64,000 nucleotides of DNA from assembly GCA_963721305.1 (NCBI GenBank), contig CAVRIR010000004.1, positions 62,001 through 126,000 of the forward strand. The letters run 5' to 3'. The notes beneath the pieces are model-generated. The model was not told the origin of the DNA. It searched no databases and worked only from the letters and a program-made list of their open reading frames with translations. Of this stretch, positions 9,926 to 19,709 are shown one piece after another (the first letter of the stretch is position 1; each line of letters opens with the position of its first letter). A program made the position numbers and the translations under genes. Source of the stretch: DATAES01 sp963721305 (lineage in GTDB: Bacteria > Actinomycetota > Acidimicrobiia > Acidimicrobiales > JACDCH01).

Positions 9926-11131
9926 CGGTGGTAACCCCCTGCGCGCAAACAGTAACGGGTCGCGGACACGTCTCCGTCAGGCCTCAGTTGGCACTCGACG
10001 TCGACGCCGGGCGCGCTGCTGGAACTGGCGGCGGGAGGCGCTGCGGGCGCTGTGGTGGTCGGCGTCGGGCCAGTCGGGGCACCACCGCCGTTGGGCACCT
10101 GGAGCGTGATGCCCCCACTCTCGGGAATCACCCAGAAGCTGATGTTGCCGGACTCGATCGCCCGAAGGAGGACGTACGGCATGCCCGCCTGGGACAGGCC
10201 GGCGTTGAGGGCCTCGATGGCCTGGGCCTCGGCTTGGCGCTGGGCGATCGTGTTCTGCGACGTCTGGATCTGGATGAACGAGGTCCGGTTGTCCTGGAAG
10301 GCCTTCACGACCTCGGGCGGGATGTCGATCTTCTTGATGTTGAACTGGGGCACGCCGCAGTTGCCGCCGGGCTCGTAGGTCGGCGAGCAGAAGTAGGGCT
10401 GGCCCAACGACGCGGTGAGCCGGCTACTGAGCGCCTGCTGCACGTCGTTCTGGATCGTCGTCAGCACGTCGGCGTTGCCGTAGAGGTCGGCCACGTCGTA
10501 CTTCCGGGTCTCTTCCTGGAGCGTGTTCTCGAGCTGCTGGCGGAAGGTGTCGGTGATCAGCCTCTTCCAGCCATTCGAGGTGTACGCGGCGTACTGCAGA
10601 CCCAGCGACTCGTGGAACGCCCGCAGACGATCGATGTTGAGCCGGAAGTACACGGCGACCTGGTACTCGATCTGCACGCGGTCCCTCGACGGCGAGATGA
10701 TCGAGTCGGGCTGGGTGACCGAGCCCTGCCCGACCGTCTTCGACACGATGTAGTTCTGCGTGTCGGCCGGGTACAGGTACAGCGGGTCGAACCAGCCGTT
10801 GAAGAACAGCCCGCTACCAGGCATGACGATGCGCTGGAAGTGGGCGGACTCGAAGGGACCGCCGCCGTAGCTGATGCCGACCATGTTTCGGGGGGTCTTC
10901 TTCAGCGGGTTGGGAAGGACAGCGATCAGAGCGAGGATCACCAGCACCCCGACGCGCGATGACGAGCTTCCGGCTCGGCTTGCGAATGGACGACGCCACA
11001 CGCGCAGTTCGCGATTTGCCGGGATCAGTGCCTTTCGACGATTCGGACACGGGAAGCGTCGGCGCTGCTCCCAAGCTGTCGAAGTCCTCGACGTCCTCGT
11101 CCCCGCCGGTCGACTGCGGACCATCGGTCAT
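9913..11131 (-). CDS. SPFH/band-7 (prohibitin-like) membrane protein
   Basis: Composite with one shift in a GGGG tract near 10950. ATG 11131 (MTDGPQSTGGDEDVEDF) is preceded by a GGGGGGA Shine-Dalgarno-like run. One transmembrane helix (GVLVILALIAVLPNPLKK) follows a ~60-residue cytoplasmic tail. The band-7 domain reads RDRVQIEYQVAVYFRLNIDR, then QQLENTLQEETRKYDVADLY and FIQIQTSQNTIAQRQAEAQA, the helical hinge typical of stomatin/prohibitin proteins. The tail is Pro/Ala/Ser-rich and ends in a short Cys-containing segment. The predicted topology puts the domain outside the membrane. SPFH proteins form ring or cage scaffolds around membrane complexes. The 13-bp overlap with the exporter permease strongly suggests joint synthesis, but a direct contact is inference. 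Confidence 0.85.
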
Positions 11132-11285
11132 GTTTTTCGGGTCCCCCCATTTCGTGTGTCCGTCCGACCGGCACGAATCGCCCAAAGTAATGCACGACGG
11201 ACAAACGCCTGGTGGGATCGCTCGACGTGCCGCACGGTTGAGCCGGCACAGTGTCGGTCAAGATACAGAACGCGGCGTCCTCGGC
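11132..11285. other. Intergenic spacer within the glycan operon
   Basis: 154 bp separate the glycosyltransferase stop from the SPFH start. It is the widest gap in the minus-strand run from 13161 to 370 and the most plausible site for an internal promoter of the SPFH-exporter part. I see the SPFH Shine-Dalgarno run but no convincing -35/-10 pair or terminator hairpin. Confidence 0.4.
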
Positions 11286-13161
11286 TCATTTCAGGGCAGG
11301 CGATTTCGTCAGGTCGTAGGCCTCGAACAACTGTAGAAGCCGACGCGCACGGTGGTCGAACGTGTGCCGTGCGAGAACCTCGCGCCGCCCTTCGCCGGCC
11401 CGACGGCGGGCCCGGTCAGGGTCCGCCAGGGCGGACTCGACGTGCTCGGCGAGCTCAGCGGGCGTGGTGTACGTCGCGACCGCATCGCCGAGCAGATCCT
11501 CGATCTCGGGCAGGTGATCCGAGACGATCGGGGCGCCGCAGGCGAGCACGTCGAAGATGCGGTTCGACACGAACCCCCAGGCCCGCATCGTGTGCCAGTG
11601 GTCGTTGAGCACCACGCCGGCCGACCGGTAGACGACCGGCACCTGCTCGTTGGGGATGTGATCGGCGACGACGAGACTCGGATCGACGAGCCGGCGCCAA
11701 CCGCCGCCGTAGAGCGCCGGCCGGATCCCGGCCGCGAGGGCGTCGCGCGACGATCGGACGCATCACGTCCCGGGTCTTGCCCACCATGACGACGGGATGC
11801 TGGAAGGCTGGATCGATCGGCCCGGGCTGGAACCGTTCGGCGTCGGTGGCCTGCAGGAACTCCTCGACCGGTGTCGCGGTCTGTGACCGGAGGTGCGCCG
11901 CGAAACGGGTCGAGGCGACCAGCACGAGATCGGCCTCGTCGCAGTCCTCGACGGCCACGCCCTCGGGATGGCTGATGATCCACAGGATGTGCCGCTGCCC
12001 GGGCGTTCGCCGCACGGGTGCGAGGCCGCGCAGCACCAGGTGCACGTCACGCGATCGGGCGTCGAGCGCGTCGGCACGATCGTGGCTCTGGACGACGACG
12101 TCTTCACCGAGTCGCTGCAGCGCGGCCGCCAGCCCTTCGGCGAGGTACCAATCGCCCCAGCGTTCGGCCACCTTGGTCGACGGTGCTGCCGTCGTGATCA
12201 CCCAGCGCCGCACGCCCGAAGGCGCGGAAGCGGCGCGGCGTACGAGCAGTGGCCCTTGCCGCTCGACCGCCGCGCGCCACGCGTCGCCGGCGACATCGAC
12301 CGGTCGGTAGAGCGCCGCACGCGAGGTCACGCGTCGGTCGTCGTAGACCGCGGCACTCGGCACGTGTACGACGCGGCCACCGGCGACGCGCAGCCTCGTG
12401 CAGAGGTCGATGCCGGCAACGTCGTCGTCGAGGCCGAGAAGGAGACCACCGACCCGGCGATACGCATCGCCGTCGACGACGAGTCCCCGCAAGGGTGCGG
12501 CGGCGACATCAGTGGTCGCCCCGCTCAAGTGGACGTCGTCGCCCGCGCCACGAGCGGCGACGACGGGTTCGCCGCCGCCGTCGACGACGATGTCGAAGCC
12601 TTGGCATCGCACGCACAGGTCGTGCTCACTCGCAGGCCAACCCTCGGGTGCTGTGTGCACGAGCGTGGGCGTGGCTGCGACCACGTCACCACCGATCGCC
12701 TCCGCGAGGCGCGCCACCCAACTCTCGTCGACCGGCACCAATCCCGGCGGAACGAAGCAGAGAAGATCCGCTTCGCGCCGTTCGGCTTCGTTCAGTGCTC
12801 CGCCGATCTCCACGCACGTGACGCGCCTCGTGAGAAGCGGCGGTGGACCGATCTTCGCGATCTCCGCTGCGAGCGCAGCGCGCCGTTTGTGTCGCGCCGG
12901 AAGGGCCAGCGCGGCGCCGGCCGCCACGGTCGCCCGCGCGCCGCGGCTCCGCCACCCCCGCACGCCGAGCGCGAGGGCGCGACGGCCCGGCTCGATCCGT
13001 CGATCGAGCGCGAGCGCGAGGCGCACGACGGGACGGCGCTTCAGCCGTCGCAACTCCGCCGCCCGCTCGGCCGCGATCGCGCGCCACTGTTCCGTCTCAG
13101 CCTGCAGCACGGCTTCGCGTTCAGTCGCCGATAGCGAGTCGTGGCGTGAGGCTTCGGTCAT
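11286..13161 (-). CDS. Large glycosyltransferase with C-terminal GT1/CgeB-like domain (one frameshift)
   Basis: Start ATG 13161 (MTEASRHDSLSATEREAVLQ). The first ~100 residues are Arg/Ala-rich with a short helix. The middle (to ~residue 330) resembles a degraded GT2-like unit (CFVPPGLVPVDESWVARLAE and YRRVGGLLLGLDDDVAGIDL). The last third is a GT-B half: WYLAEGLAAALQRLGEDVVV, HILWIISHPEGVAVEDCDEA, then a single-base shift at about 11760 into VVYRSAGVVLNDHWHTMRAW and NRIFDVLACGAPIVSDHLPE, as in the CgeB/Glyco_trans_1_2 family. Likely an inner-membrane-associated glycosyltransferase of the surface-glycan operon; the donor is unknown. The break lies in a CG-rich repeat like the others in this region. 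Confidence 0.75.
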
Positions 13162-13196
13162 GGCGTACGGGTCTGAACGCCGTTGCCGGCACGTGT

Positions 13197-13595
13197 TCAG
13201 ACGGGGCCAGTGCTCACTTTGAGTTGGACGGCCGTACCCTCCGGAACCTTCGTGCCCGGGAGCGGATCCTGCGAGATCACCCGGTTCCTCGATGTCGAGA
13301 CCGAAGGCCAAGGCGTGATGCCGAATTTCAGGTTGAGCTTCGCGAGGTCGGCCGCGGCCAGCATGCCGTTCTTGTTGACCTCACTCGGAACCGCGACCAG
13401 ATTCGGCCCGCTCGAGGCGGCCGGCTTCGCGGTGCCGTGATGGGCAGGCTTGACGTCGCGGCTCCGCCACACCGCTGCTGCACTCATGAAGAGCGCCAGG
13501 AAGGCGAGCGCACATGCGGCGATCGTGAGTCCTTTGCCTCGGCGCTTCCGCCGAGGGCGATTGGGTGACGCCGTGGTGACGTGAGAATCGTGCAT
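13197..13595 (-). CDS. Single-pass membrane protein with one PASTA domain
   Basis: 132 aa: a basic cytoplasmic N-terminus (SPNRPRRKRRGKGLT), one membrane helix (IAACALAFLALFMSAAAVW), a short linker, then one PASTA repeat ending ISQDPLPGTKVPEGTAVQLK. PASTA domains bind peptidoglycan fragments and usually sit on PknB-type kinases or PBPs, but here there is no kinase or transpeptidase domain. It is first in the minus-strand glycan operon, 35 bp before the glycosyltransferase. A close relative lies at 28496-28879. A role tying glycan synthesis to the cell wall is plausible but inferred. Confidence 0.85.
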   Translation of the reverse strand: MHDSHVTTASPNRPRRKRRGKGLTIAACALAFLALFMSAAAVWRSRDVKPAHHGTAKPAASSGPNLVAVPSEVNKNGMLAAADLAKLNLKFGITPWPSVSTSRNRVISQDPLPGTKVPEGTAVQLKVSTGPV

Positions 13596-13733
13596 CGCTC
13601 TTCGGGTCTCGCCCCGTTGTCCCGAATGGGATTGTCGGAATCTAGACGAGAAGTCAAGGTGATTCTCCGCGACCTCTCGCAGTGAAAGTGGTTCGCGCGG
13701 GCTTCGGTGATACAGAGAACCTCGCGCTAAGTT

Positions 13734-14852
13734 GTGTCGATCTCGCCGGGGGTGGTGGAGTTGGGTTTGCGGTCGTTCCGGGCCAAGAAGGCGAAGCCGT
13801 CGGGGACGGCAAAAGGGAACGGATCAGCTCAGCCATCGCGCGCCAAAGAAGCGGTCAAGGCGACCGTGTCCGACGACCCGGCCGAGTGCCCCATCTGCGG
13901 AACGATCGTCGACGCCTTCGAGCCCGGAGGTCGTGCCTCTCGGCTGCGACCGGACGCCATGTGCCCGAAGTGCCTCTCGCTCGAACGACACCGAGCCTTC
14001 TGGCTGTACCTCCTGGCCAGGACGAAACTGGTCTGCGCGCCGTTGCTTGCGGAACCCATCCGAGTCCTCCACGTGGGCCCCGAGCCGAGCCTCGGGAAGC
14101 GGATCCGAGCACTGCCGAACGTCGACTACCTGAGCGGCGATCTGAATCCGTCGATGGCGATGGTTGTGATCGATCTGACCGACATCGACTTTCCTGACGA
14201 ATCGTTCGACATCATCATTGCCTCGCACGTCATCGAGCACATTCCTGACGACGTCGGCGCCATGCGGGAGATGCGCCGGGTCCTCAAGCGCGGTGGCCGC
14301 GCTCTCTTCGCGGTGCCGATGGACCGTCTCGCCTCATACGAGAATCCGTCGATCACCGATCCCGCGGAGCGGCTCAAGCACTTCAACCAGGAGGATCATG
14401 TCCGCGTCTACGGCCTTGACGGGCTGTTCGAGCGTCGTCTGACCGAAGCCGGCTGGGAGGTGACGGTCGACCCCATCCTCGACGAGATCGACCAGGCCTT
14501 GATCCACCGCTACCGGATCGGCAAGAAGGAGCCGATCTTCTCGTGCACGTGGGGGACGCAGCGGCCGCCCGAACCGACGATGCTCAAGGACGCGGTCGCG
14601 GGCGATGGCAAGGCGACGGTGTCGTGGCTCCCGTCAGCCGACAACCACCTGCCGATCAGTGGCTACGAGCTGACGGCGTACGACGGCTACTTCCCTCAGC
14701 TCTCGGTCCGGTTCAACTCGACGGCGACGACGCAAACCGTCGGCGGGCTGACCAACGGCGTCGCCTATCGGTTCAAGGTCGCGGCGATCAACGATTCCGG
14801 CACCGGCCCCGCGTCGAAGGCGTCGAACCCGGTCGTCCCGACCGCAGTCTGA
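13734..14852 (+). CDS. Zinc-ribbon SAM methyltransferase with C-terminal fibronectin type III domain
   Basis: 372 aa from GTG 13734; later GTG/TTG codons within 30 bp are possible starts. A zinc ribbon (CPICGTIVDAFEPGG, then CPKCLSLERHRAFWL, ~residues 52-90) precedes a class I methyltransferase: RVLHVGPEPSLGKRIRALP (motif I), DLTDIDFPDESFDIIIASHV, MREMRRVLKRGGRALFAVPM. From ~residue 283 to the end is an FnIII fold (GKATVSWLPSADNHLPISGY ... VGGLTNGVAYRFKVAAINDS). FnIII is normally extracellular, yet no signal peptide or membrane segment is visible. The ribbon-methyltransferase pairing repeats that of the gene at 1089-3107, so both probably modify related substrates. It is transcribed away from the minus operon. 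Confidence 0.85.
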   Translation: MSISPGVVELGLRSFRAKKAKPSGTAKGNGSAQPSRAKEAVKATVSDDPAECPICGTIVDAFEPGGRASRLRPDAMCPKCLSLERHRAFWLYLLARTKLVCAPLLAEPIRVLHVGPEPSLGKRIRALPNVDYLSGDLNPSMAMVVIDLTDIDFPDESFDIIIASHVIEHIPDDVGAMREMRRVLKRGGRALFAVPMDRLASYENPSITDPAERLKHFNQEDHVRVYGLDGLFERRLTEAGWEVTVDPILDEIDQALIHRYRIGKKEPIFSCTWGTQRPPEPTMLKDAVAGDGKATVSWLPSADNHLPISGYELTAYDGYFPQLSVRFNSTATTQTVGGLTNGVAYRFKVAAINDSGTGPASKASNPVVPTAV

Positions 14853-15013
14853 GCCCTGCACCACCTCGTTCTCGGGGACAACATTCGCTGTTCAGAGCAG
14901 CTCGGACGTCGCCGAGGCAGAGGTCCCATTGGCGCAGCGAGTCGATGGTGAAGTCGTCCGTCAGCGACATCGCGAACAGTCGCGGACCCTGCCGGGGCAA
15001 CGCGAGGAAACCG

Positions 15014-16177
15014 TCACGAGCGAGCCAGCGTCTCGTAGATCGACTCGATGCGGCGGATCGCCCGCTCGGACGACAGGGCTTCGGATTTCGACTGCACGGC
15101 TGCGGTCGCGCTCGAGCGCCGATCGTCGTCGGTGAGCATCTCGATGAGCGCGCCGGCGAGGAGCTCGGGACGGTGGGGTGGTACGAGCAGGCCGTGGACA
15201 CCGTCGACAACGAGCTCGGCGAGGCCGCCCACGTCCGTGGCCACGACCGGCAACCCGACGGCCATCGCTTCCATCACGGCGATCGGGAGGCCTTCGTGGT
15301 GCGAGGCCAGGCAGAACACGTCGCCGCCGGCCATGATCCGCACCGCGTCGGCGCGGAACCCGAGCAGCCGGAACCCGTCTCCGAGACCGAGCTCGTCGTG
15401 CAGGGCTCGGATCTCCTGCTCCATCGGGCCCTGGCCGACGGCCAGGAAGCAGGCGTTGTCGACCTCGTCGAGCACCTCTCGGGCCGCGGCGAGCAGGTCG
15501 GGCCAACCCTTCGTGACGCGGAGGTTGGCGACCGTGACGACCACGGCCTTGTCCTCGACCCCGAGCTCGCTTCGAACCTGGTCCCGCTCGGCTCGATTGG
15601 CGGCGACGGCACGGACGTCGATGCCGTGGTGGAGGACCTCGGTCGCCGGTCGGAGGCGGTGCGGCATGGAGTCGCGCACGGCGGACGACACCGCGAACCG
15701 GGCGTTGTCGTAGGGAGCGGTCACTCCGGCCGCGAAGCGGGTCAACGGCACATGGCTCTGCCACAAATTGTGCTCGGTCGTGATCATGCGCGGGCGGCGG
15801 CGGCGCGGAAGGGTGCGGACCAGGACACGAGCGAACGCGGCCGCGACCGGCGAGTGCGCGTGAACGACATCGATCTCATGGTCGGTGAGCAGGCGTCGGA
15901 ACGCGAGCAGCCAGCGCAGGTCGAGTGAGCTCGTGGCGCCCAGGCAGACGACCGGAACCCCGGCGGACTCCACGTCGCCGACCAGGGCGTTCTTGATCGG
16001 CGCGAGGTACGCGACCTCGTAGGAGAGCCGCGGATTGACGGCGTTGCACACCTGTGCGGCGACCAGCAGCTCGGCGCCACCGCGACCCAGGCCTTTGATC
16101 AGGCAAAGGACGCGAATGGGTCGAGTGTCGCTCTGGCTGCGTCCCTTTCCGGCCACGGCCTGCGTTACTCTAGCCAC
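15014..16177 (-). CDS. GT4 family glycosyltransferase
   Basis: 387 aa. IRVLCLIKGLGRGGAELLVA is the N-terminal acceptor-domain glycine loop, IDVVHAHSPVAAAFARVL follows, and the donor domain has TVANLRVTKGWPDLLAAARE and CLASHHEGLPIAVMEAMAVG with the E-x7-E pair (HEGLPIAVME), then LPVVATDVGGLAELVVDGVH. It is a retaining, nucleotide-sugar-dependent enzyme at the cytoplasmic membrane face. It diverges from the chain-length regulator at 16253, with 75 bp between starts. The C-terminus (RIESIYETLARS) is normal for the family; coding-like sequence continues in another frame just past the stop (see findings). Confidence 0.93.
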   Translation of the reverse strand: MARVTQAVAGKGRSQSDTRPIRVLCLIKGLGRGGAELLVAAQVCNAVNPRLSYEVAYLAPIKNALVGDVESAGVPVVCLGATSSLDLRWLLAFRRLLTDHEIDVVHAHSPVAAAFARVLVRTLPRRRRPRMITTEHNLWQSHVPLTRFAAGVTAPYDNARFAVSSAVRDSMPHRLRPATEVLHHGIDVRAVAANRAERDQVRSELGVEDKAVVVTVANLRVTKGWPDLLAAAREVLDEVDNACFLAVGQGPMEQEIRALHDELGLGDGFRLLGFRADAVRIMAGGDVFCLASHHEGLPIAVMEAMAVGLPVVATDVGGLAELVVDGVHGLLVPPHRPELLAGALIEMLTDDDRRSSATAAVQSKSEALSSERAIRRIESIYETLARS

Positions 16178-16252
16178 GACCTAGTTGATGGATTCGGTGG
16201 AGCATGCGGCGGTGTTGTCGAGAGCGCGAGGAATGAGGGGGGCTCAGGCCGC

Positions 16253-18046
16253 GTGCGACTGAAGGACGTCGGCGGCTCGCTCCGGCGGCACTGGCTGACG
16301 ACCCTGGTGATCGTCTTGGCGATCCCGCTGGTCGTGGGCTTGTACCTCTACGACAACCGCAACCCGAAGAGGCCGCCTCCGCGCTACACGACCAGCGAGG
16401 ACATCCTCATCCCGAGCCACGCCGCGAACGCGCAGCAAGACACCAACTCGGACATCCCACCAGTGCTGTTCCAGGGCCAAGTCGAGCTCGCGCTCTCGGC
16501 TCGCACCCGAGCGGTGGCCCTCGACCAGGCCAAGCTCGATCCGTCCAAGTCGGGCAACATCGGCTTCAGCGCCAGTCTGAGCGACACCCTCGACACCATG
16601 ACATTGAGTGTGTCGGCCCCTCGCCCCGAGATCGCGTCGACGGTGCTCGACCAGTACGTCATCGCCTATCGAAACGGGCGCCGCGAATCGGTGCTCGACG
16701 CCGCGCTCGAGCGCCAGGACGTCGAGGTCGAAACGATCAACGCCCTGACGCGGAAGCTGACCGACATCGACGGCCAGCTCGCGGCGCAGAACATCACGGC
16801 GCCGCCGAAGGTGGCGCCCGGGGCGCCGCTGGCGTTGCCGCCGGGGACGACCTCCGAGACGAGCCTGACCCTCTACCAACGCAATACGATCCTCAACCAG
16901 ATCGAAGCCCGCCAGATCGACTACGGCGTCCAGGCGACCAACGCGGTCGTTCCCGCCGACTTCAGCACCCTCATCCAGCGCCACACGACCGCACAGATCG
17001 CGCCGAAGCCACCGTCGCACGTGACGACGCTCCTCGAGATCATCGGCGTCGGGTTGCTGCTCGCGGTCGGCATCCCCGTCCTGATGGACCGCTTCGACCG
17101 CTCGATCACCGACAGCAAGTCGGCGAGCTCGAGCCTTCGGTCACGGGTCCTCGTGACCATCCCGGCCATGCCTCGCCGGATGCGTCGCGGCTACGCGGCG
17201 CCGGGATCGTCATGGGACTCCGCCTTCCGGTCACTGGCCGCCACGAGCCTGTCGACCGACAGCCTGCCCAAGGCGATCATGGTCAGCTCGCCAACGGGTG
17301 CCATCCACGACTCGGTGGCCGCCAACTTCGCACGAGCGCTCGCGGGGCTCGGCGTCAACGTGGCTCTGATCGGTACGATTCCTCGCCAGGGGTGGTACAC
17401 GAGCACAACGGTGGTCGACGAGTACGGCGACGACGACTACGACTACGACGAAGACGAGCCTGAACCGCGCGAGCGGATCGAGCCCGAGCCAGTCGGCGAG
17501 GCCGACGCCACTCAGGCCGCACCGGAGGACGGGAACCCCGAATCAGCCGGCGACGACACGGCAGACCACCCGTTGTGGGAGCAGCCGACGGCAACGAGCG
17601 TCGAGGGTGGACCCGCGGCCGGCATCGGCGCGCCCGCGGACACCGGCGGGTACGAGACCTCGGCGAGCTCGTTCCCGTCGGTCGTGGATCTGCTCGAGGC
17701 CGCCCGCAACGGCGAGCTGCCGGCTGATCTCCGCTCCATGCTCGCGACCATCGACGTACCGAACCTGTACGTCGTGCCTCCCGGCGAGGACGGCGAGCTC
17801 CCGCTCGACGGCCTCCCGCCGCTCCTCGACGCACTGTCACGGCAGGGCATCGACACCGTGGTCATCGGGGGGCCGGCATTCCTCGAGGACCCGAACGCCA
17901 CGATCATCGCCTGGTCGACGCGCCACATGCTGTGGGCGGTCGAGATGGGCCACGTCGACTCGCGCGACGCGCAACTCGCCGCGGATCGCCTCGACATCGC
18001 AGGCGTCAGTCCCTTCGGTGTCGCGGTCGTGAACCGGCACATCTGA
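16253..18046 (+). CDS. Wzz-like chain-length regulator fused to a degenerate BY-kinase-like domain
   Basis: 597 aa from GTG 16253, with GAGGGGGG ten bases upstream. TM1 (LTTLVIVLAIPLVVGLYLY, ~15-33) and TM2 (EIIGVGLLLAVGIPVLMDRF, ~262-281) flank a periplasmic Wzz-type domain. The cytoplasmic part looks like a bacterial tyrosine kinase (CpsD/Wzc) but the Walker A position reads MVSSPTGAIHDSVAANFARA (~residue 342), lacking the GKS/T lysine, and the Walker B position reads DTVVIGGPAFLEDPNATIIA without the IIDTPP acid. An acidic, tyrosine-containing insert (DEYGDDDYDYDEDEPEPRE, ~388-406) separates the halves. Predicted role: controlling polymer length or polymerase assembly without ATP-driven phosphorylation. 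It precedes the polymerase-like gene by 12 bp, in one operon. Confidence 0.85.
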   Translation: MRLKDVGGSLRRHWLTTLVIVLAIPLVVGLYLYDNRNPKRPPPRYTTSEDILIPSHAANAQQDTNSDIPPVLFQGQVELALSARTRAVALDQAKLDPSKSGNIGFSASLSDTLDTMTLSVSAPRPEIASTVLDQYVIAYRNGRRESVLDAALERQDVEVETINALTRKLTDIDGQLAAQNITAPPKVAPGAPLALPPGTTSETSLTLYQRNTILNQIEARQIDYGVQATNAVVPADFSTLIQRHTTAQIAPKPPSHVTTLLEIIGVGLLLAVGIPVLMDRFDRSITDSKSASSSLRSRVLVTIPAMPRRMRRGYAAPGSSWDSAFRSLAATSLSTDSLPKAIMVSSPTGAIHDSVAANFARALAGLGVNVALIGTIPRQGWYTSTTVVDEYGDDDYDYDEDEPEPRERIEPEPVGEADATQAAPEDGNPESAGDDTADHPLWEQPTATSVEGGPAAGIGAPADTGGYETSASSFPSVVDLLEAARNGELPADLRSMLATIDVPNLYVVPPGEDGELPLDGLPPLLDALSRQGIDTVVIGGPAFLEDPNATIIAWSTRHMLWAVEMGHVDSRDAQLAADRLDIAGVSPFGVAVVNRHI

Positions 18047-18058
18047 TCGGCTCGGCTC

Positions 18059-19660
18059 GTGGACACGCCCACCACACCGCCCGACTCGAACCCGCCCAAC
18101 GGCAACGCCCGCGTCGATCCTGCGATCGCCGGCGCGCCATGGTGGGCGTACCGGCGGCCGCCGGTCGCCGAGCGCGCAGGTCCGGAGGCCCCGGCAACAG
18201 AGCCGGCGGCGCCGACGGGGTCGTCTCCTCCGGGCCGAGGCGGCAGACCGCCGGCGCGCCCGCCCGAGCCGCAGCCGCAAGAACCCCCGACGCGCGCGTC
18301 GTTCTCGTCGACGGTGAGCACCGCCCTCCCAGCGTCCGGGGTTCCGGCGTTCGCCCTCGGGGCTTCGCTGGTCGCCGCGACGCTCCTCGCCACCCGGGTA
18401 CTCGGCAACAACTCGGCCGGCGCGTGGCTGCTCCCTGCCGCCGGCATCTCCTTCGCGGTCTCGTTCGGTCACCGGCACAACCGCGTGCATCCCGAGGAGC
18501 CGTGGCTGCCACAGCTGTTGCTTCTCGGCGTCCTCGCCAAGCTGTTCGCCTCGTGGGTGCGGTACATCACGCTGGCGAACGCGTACGACAACGTGGGCGA
18601 CGCCGCTCGCTTCGACGCGTTCGGACGACAGCTCGTCACCCAGTGGACCGGTGGTCAGAACGCGCCGGTGCTACCCGATCTGCAGCAGACGAACTTCATG
18701 AAGTGGCTCACGGGCGTGACCTACTACCTGTTCGGCGAGAGCCTTGTCGGCGGGTTCTTGCTGTTCGGGTTGCTCGCGGTCATCGGCTCGTACTTCTGGT
18801 ACCGGGCGCTCGTCGACGCGGTGCCGGCCGTCAACCGGCGGCTGTGGTTCATCTTCTTGATGTTCGCGCCGAGCATCGTGTTCTGGCCCTCGTCGCTCGG
18901 CAAAGAAGCGCTGATGCAGCTGGCCGTCGGAGCGACGGCCTGGGCGACGTCGCTGGCCCTGCAAGGCCGGTTCTTGCGCGGCATCCCGCTCGCAGCCGGT
19001 GGGGCGTGGCTGATGTGGGTCATCCGCCCGCACCTGCTGGCACTCGTCGCGCTCGCGGCGGTGCTCCCGTACTTCATCGGCAAGGTCGGCGGTCCCCAGG
19101 CCGGATCGATCCTCAACCGGCCGATCGGCATGGTCGCGGTCGGGCTCATGGCCGTGCTCACGGTCACCGCCGGCGCGCGGTTCCTCGGTATCCAGAAGCT
19201 CTCGGTCGAGTCGGTGCAGGATCAGCTCAACCAGGAGACCGCGAGATCCTCCGAAGGGGGTTCCTCGTTCTCACACGGCTCGAACACACTCAGCCCGCTC
19301 GCGATCCCGAACGATGTCGTGACCGTGCTGTTCCGGCCGTTCATCTGGGAGAGCCGCAGCGGTCTGCAGCTGCTCGCGTCGCTCGAGTCGACGGCGGTGA
19401 TCGTGCTGATCGTCATCCGTTTCAACTCGGTTCGCTTCGCGTTCAGGCGATCTCGACGCTACCCGTTCATCCTGTACTGCCTGATCCTGTTGCTGCTCTA
19501 CTCGATGACGTTCTCCGCCTTGGCCAACTTCGGGCTGCTCAACCGGGAGCGCTCGCTCGCGCTGCCGGCGCTGTACGCGATCATCGCTCTCGAACCGGCG
19601 CTCGAGCGTCCCGAACACGAGGTCGACACTGGACCGGCACCAATTCCGCTCCGCGGCTGA
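18059..19660 (+). CDS. Wzy-like polymerase / multi-pass membrane protein
   Basis: 533 aa from a GTG. A ~85-residue Pro-rich cytoplasmic N-terminus precedes about ten membrane segments (for example FALGASLVAATLLATRVLG, LLLFGLLAVIGSYFWYRAL is partly matched by GGFLLFGLLAVIGSYFWYRA, and YPFILYCLILLLLYSMTFSA). A large extracytoplasmic loop carries FWPSSLGKEALMQLAVGATA. I see no signature specific to one family; Wzy polymerases are defined mainly by topology and context. Position directly after the Wzz-like gene and before a deacetylase and glycosyltransferase supports a polysaccharide polymerase or ligase. The C-terminal end is cytoplasmic and acidic. Confidence 0.65.
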   Translation: MDTPTTPPDSNPPNGNARVDPAIAGAPWWAYRRPPVAERAGPEAPATEPAAPTGSSPPGRGGRPPARPPEPQPQEPPTRASFSSTVSTALPASGVPAFALGASLVAATLLATRVLGNNSAGAWLLPAAGISFAVSFGHRHNRVHPEEPWLPQLLLLGVLAKLFASWVRYITLANAYDNVGDAARFDAFGRQLVTQWTGGQNAPVLPDLQQTNFMKWLTGVTYYLFGESLVGGFLLFGLLAVIGSYFWYRALVDAVPAVNRRLWFIFLMFAPSIVFWPSSLGKEALMQLAVGATAWATSLALQGRFLRGIPLAAGGAWLMWVIRPHLLALVALAAVLPYFIGKVGGPQAGSILNRPIGMVAVGLMAVLTVTAGARFLGIQKLSVESVQDQLNQETARSSEGGSSFSHGSNTLSPLAIPNDVVTVLFRPFIWESRSGLQLLASLESTAVIVLIVIRFNSVRFAFRRSRRYPFILYCLILLLLYSMTFSALANFGLLNRERSLALPALYAIIALEPALERPEHEVDTGPAPIPLRG

Positions 19661-19709
19661 TCGGAGTCTGCGTTCGACCGTCAAGGTCGCGGCAGGGGCC
19701 GTCGACCTC

